Shown in pieces: positions 4,879 through 7,526 of a stretch of 7,526 nucleotides of DNA. This DNA is from Caldithrix sp. (GTDB lineage: Bacteria; KSB1; UBA2214; DYKH01). Made by a program: the position numbers and the translations under genes. The stretch covers positions 1 through 7,526 of the forward strand of contig DYKH01000088.1 in assembly GCA_020722685.1 (NCBI GenBank), given 5' to 3'. Positions within the stretch are counted from its first letter, which is position 1; the number at the start of each line of letters is the position of its first letter. The notes under the pieces are model-generated. The model saw only the letters and a program-made list of their open reading frames with translations. It did not search any database and was not told the DNA's origin.

Positions 4879-7428
4879 ATGGCTTCGTCGAAAACCGTAA
4901 ATTCGCCATCCGGAAATGCTGGGCCAGATTTTGCTAAAATCAGCCTGGAGGAGGCGCTGGACAAGCTGAGAACCTCTATGGAAGGGCTGAGCCCGGATGA
5001 AGCCAGGCAACGGTTACAACAATACGGACCCAACGCCCTAGCCGAAAAGAAAGTCAGCCCGCTCCTGCAATTTCTCTCCTATTTCTGGGGACCAATTCCG
5101 TGGATGATCGAGGCAGCGGCCGTGCTGTCGGCTATCGTCCGCCACTGGCCTGACCTGATCATCATTCTTCTATTGCTGCTGTTCAATGCGGCGGTCGGTT
5201 TCTGGCAAGAACATCAGGCGGCCAATGCCATAGAAGCTTTGAAAAAACAACTAGCCCTCAAAGCCAGGGTCAAACGTGGGGGCCAATGGACCGATGTGGA
5301 CGCTGCCGAACTAGTGCCTGGCGACATCATCCGCCTGCGCCTGGGCGACATTATCCCGGCCGATGTGAAATTGGCCGAGGGTGAATACCTGAGCGTGGAT
5401 CAATCGGCCCTAACTGGCGAATCGCTGCCGGTGGACAAGAAGCCCGGCGACGTGGCTTACTCAGGCTCAGTGGTCAAGCAGGGTGAGATGGTGGCCGTGG
5501 TCACGGCTACCGGTGCAGAGACGTACTTTGGTAAAACCGCCAAACTGGTTTCCGAAGCCAAATCTGTTTCTCATTTCCAGAGAGCCGTGTTGCGCATTGG
5601 CGATTACCTGATTTACATAAGCCTGGGCCTGGCCGCGGCACTGCTGCTGGTACAGCTCGTCCGGGGTGCGCCCATGCTCAGCCTGGTGCAGTTTGTCCTG
5701 ATCTTGGTGGTGGCGGCTATTCCGGCAGCCATGCCGGCGGTGCTCTCGATGACGATGGCCATAGGCGCCAGGTCATTGGCTAAAGTGAAAGCCATCGTCA
5801 CCCGGCTGGAGTCCATCGAGGAGATGGCCGGGGTGGACGTTCTGTGTTCAGATAAGACCGGCACCCTGACCAAGAACAAGTTAACCCTGGGCGAGCCGGT
5901 ACTCTTCGACGCCCAGGAGCCGCAGGCGTTGATACTTGCCGCTGCCCTGGCTTCTAAGGCCGAGGACCAGGATGCTATCGACCTGGCGGTTTTGAGCGGA
6001 CTGGCCGACCGGCAGGTTCTGGCGGATTACCAACAACTGAAATTCGTCCCCTTTGATCCGGTCGGCAAACGTACCGAGGCTTTGATTAAAGATAACCAAG
6101 GCCACTCCTATCGGGTGACCAAAGGTGCGCCACAGGTCATTATAGCCATGAGCCGGCTCACGGCAGAAGACAAGGAGCGGGCTGAAAAAACGGTCAATGA
6201 CCTGGCAGCCAAAGGCTACCGCACCCTGGGAGTGGCGAAAACTGAAGACAGCGATGCCTGGCAATTTCTGGGCATTCTGCCGCTGTTCGATCCGCCGCGT
6301 GAAGATTCAGCTGAGACCATCAAGCGGGCTGGCGAGCACGGCATTAAAGTCAAGATGATCACTGGGGACAACACAGCCATCGCTAAAGAGATTGCCGGGC
6401 AGCTCGGCCTAGGGACGAACATCCATCCAGCCGACGAGTTGTTTGGCGACAATACGAACCAGGCGCCTGATTCCCTGCAAGTCGAGGCGATAGAGACAGC
6501 CGATGGCTTCTCCCAGGTTTTTCCGGAACACAAGTACAGGATTGTCAAAGCGCTACAAGCTCAGGGGCATATCGTGGGCATGACCGGCGACGGCGTCAAC
6601 GACGCACCGGCTCTCAAGGAAGCTGATATCGGCATTGCGGTCAGCGGTGCGACCGACGCCGCCCGAGCTGCCGCAGACCTGGTGCTCACCGCGCCTGGCC
6701 TGTCGGTCATCGTCGAAGCGGTGGAGGAAGCGCGCAAGATCTTCGAGCGCATGAACAGCTACGCCATCTACCGCATCGCCGAAACAATCCGCATCATGTT
6801 CTTCGTGGTACTGGCGATGATCGTCTTCGATTTCTATCCCATCACCGCCATCATGATCATCTTGCTGGCATTCTTTAACGACCTGCCCATCATGACCATC
6901 GCTTACGACAACACCTGGCTCGACCCGCAGCCGGTGCGTTGGGATATGCGCCGGGTTCTTACCGTATCCACTGTGCTCGGCTTAATTGGGGTCGTCCAGA
7001 CCTTTCTTCTCCTGGTCATTGCCCGACTCTGGCTTAAATTGGATGACAATCAAGTTCAAACCTTCATCTTCCTTAAGCTAGCTGTGGCCGGTCACCTTAC
7101 CCTGTTTGTAACCCGCACCCGGAAACCGTTTTGGGCCCGGCCCTTCCCGGCGGGAGTGTTATTGTGGTCTGCAATTATCACCAAACTGCTGGCCACCCTG
7201 CTGGTCGCCTTTGGACTGGGTTTGCTCACCCCTATTTCGTGGACGAATATTGGCTTGATCTGGGCTTACTGCCTGGTCTGGGTCTTCATCAATGACTGGT
7301 TCAAAGTGAGTGTGTATCACAATCTCAACTTGAGCGGGCCGCGACATCACTCTTTTTTGAGCCGCATCAAAGAGTCTGCCCATCCTTACGGAAGCCTGTA
7401 TGGCGGCCATTCGAGGGAAACCAGATGA
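4879..7428 (+). CDS. P3A-type plasma-membrane H+-transporting ATPase
   Basis: An 849-residue integral membrane pump that uses ATP to export protons and build membrane potential. The cytoplasmic N-terminus (1-60) contains a cation-ATPase N-terminal helical pattern (SLEEALDKL, GLSPDEARQRL). Ten membrane segments fit: M1 about 64-87, M2 91-110, M3 243-262, M4 268-296, M5 638-652, M6 654-672, M7 693-718, M8 727-745, M9 757-782 and M10 789-807. The A domain has TGES at 179-182. M4 has IPAAMP at 281-286. The phosphorylation site is DKTGTLT with Asp325; the nucleotide domain has KGAP with Lys415; then DPPRED at 471-476, MITGDN at 493-498 and GDGVNDAP at 570-577. Asn103 in M2 and Asp668 in M6 (FFNDLPIMTIAYD) match the Asn/Asp pair that I recall carries the proton in plant AHA2, and Arg638 may match AHA2 Arg655. 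This favours H+ over Ca2+ or Mg2+. Only about 40 residues follow M10, so the long plant autoinhibitory tail is absent. Confidence 0.94.
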   Translation: MASSKTVNSPSGNAGPDFAKISLEEALDKLRTSMEGLSPDEARQRLQQYGPNALAEKKVSPLLQFLSYFWGPIPWMIEAAAVLSAIVRHWPDLIIILLLLLFNAAVGFWQEHQAANAIEALKKQLALKARVKRGGQWTDVDAAELVPGDIIRLRLGDIIPADVKLAEGEYLSVDQSALTGESLPVDKKPGDVAYSGSVVKQGEMVAVVTATGAETYFGKTAKLVSEAKSVSHFQRAVLRIGDYLIYISLGLAAALLLVQLVRGAPMLSLVQFVLILVVAAIPAAMPAVLSMTMAIGARSLAKVKAIVTRLESIEEMAGVDVLCSDKTGTLTKNKLTLGEPVLFDAQEPQALILAAALASKAEDQDAIDLAVLSGLADRQVLADYQQLKFVPFDPVGKRTEALIKDNQGHSYRVTKGAPQVIIAMSRLTAEDKERAEKTVNDLAAKGYRTLGVAKTEDSDAWQFLGILPLFDPPREDSAETIKRAGEHGIKVKMITGDNTAIAKEIAGQLGLGTNIHPADELFGDNTNQAPDSLQVEAIETADGFSQVFPEHKYRIVKALQAQGHIVGMTGDGVNDAPALKEADIGIAVSGATDAARAAADLVLTAPGLSVIVEAVEEARKIFERMNSYAIYRIAETIRIMFFVVLAMIVFDFYPITAIMIILLAFFNDLPIMTIAYDNTWLDPQPVRWDMRRVLTVSTVLGLIGVVQTFLLLVIARLWLKLDDNQVQTFIFLKLAVAGHLTLFVTRTRKPFWARPFPAGVLLWSAIITKLLATLLVAFGLGLLTPISWTNIGLIWAYCLVWVFINDWFKVSVYHNLNLSGPRHHSFLSRIKESAHPYGSLYGGHSRETR

Positions 7429-7448
7429 ACCCGAGAGTTTTACGATGA
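7425..7448 (+). other. Possible 7-codon coupling mini-ORF between the ATPase and HAD genes
   Basis: An ATG at 7425 overlaps the ATPase stop as ATGA. It opens a 7-residue frame (MNPRVLR) whose TGA overlaps the ATG of the HAD gene, again as ATGA. GAGGG at 7413-7417 lies 7 bases before this ATG, a plausible ribosome binding site. It may pass ribosomes from one gene to the next; chance is a real alternative in so short a stretch. Confidence 0.25.
7433..7437 (+). promoter_or_regulatory. Ribosome binding site of the HAD gene
   Basis: GAGAG stands 7 bases before the ATG at 7445. It is weaker than the AAGGAG-type sites of the other genes and falls within the 16-base gap after the ATPase stop. Confidence 0.5.
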
Positions 7449-7526
7449 CTAAAGCGATTACCTTTTTGCTGGATGTAGACAATACACTGCTTGATAATGA
7501 CACCGCCCAAGGCGACTACATCTCGG
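7445..7526 (+). CDS. HAD-superfamily hydrolase (3' truncated)
   Basis: Only the first 27 codons are in the window. They read MTKAITFLLDVDNTLLDND and onward, the N-terminal beta strand and motif I (DxDxT) of the haloacid dehalogenase superfamily: Asp10 is the expected nucleophile, Asp12 the general acid/base, Thr14 follows. The hydrophobic strand ITFLL before it is typical. These enzymes are mostly cytoplasmic phosphatases for sugar phosphates, phosphoglycolate or nucleotides, but 27 residues cannot tell which, and a dehalogenase or phosphotransferase is not excluded. The start is chosen because motif I begins about 9 residues after it, as is usual in the family. It follows the proton ATPase by 16 bases and so probably belongs to the same transcript; a sugar-phosphate phosphatase would suit the neighbouring genes, but that is inference. 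Confidence 0.8.
   Translation, partial: MTKAITFLLDVDNTLLDNDTAQGDYIS

Overview
The window is a compact bacterial gene cluster with every gene on the plus strand and almost no intergenic DNA. Junctions, in order, are a 4-base overlap, a 24-base gap, an 8-base overlap, and gaps of 11, 13 and 16 bases. Good Shine-Dalgarno sequences (AAGGAG type) precede most starts, and I see no internal promoter or terminator. This looks like one stretch of a longer polycistronic operon cut at both window edges. The sequence is moderately GC-rich. Phylum cannot be fixed from this stretch: DUF4404 proteins are common in Proteobacteria, while an archaeal-type class I aldolase and a P3A proton pump also occur in other environmental bacteria (Chloroflexota is possible) and archaea.

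Layout: 1-183 is the unrecognised C-terminal end of a gene that starts outside the window. 180-446 is a small DUF4404 protein coupled to it by an ATGA overlap. 471-1385 is an archaeal-type class I (Schiff-base) fructose-bisphosphate aldolase. 1378-3510 is a GlgX/TreX-type glycogen debranching enzyme. 3522-4865 is a phosphomannomutase/phosphoglucomutase. 4879-7428 is a P3A-type plasma-membrane H+-transporting ATPase. 7445-7526 is the first 27 codons of a HAD-superfamily hydrolase. No stretch over 300 bases lacks a gene.

How the genes may fit together (inference): the debranching enzyme opens stored glycogen, the mutase interconverts hexose 1- and 6-phosphates, and the aldolase carries carbon into lower glycolysis. 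The proton pump spends the resulting ATP to expel protons and energise the membrane. That would link glycogen use with pH or membrane-potential control. Glycogen phosphorylase, glycogen synthase and phosphofructokinase are not in the window, so the pathway is incomplete as seen.

Two non-coding signals stand out. Three perfect inverted repeats lie back to back inside glgX (2711-2766). A seven-codon mini-ORF (7425-7448) exactly bridges the proton pump and the HAD gene, with an ATGA overlap at each end. I did not find a clear novel defence or mobile system here; no CRISPR array, tRNA, rRNA or insertion sequence is visible.
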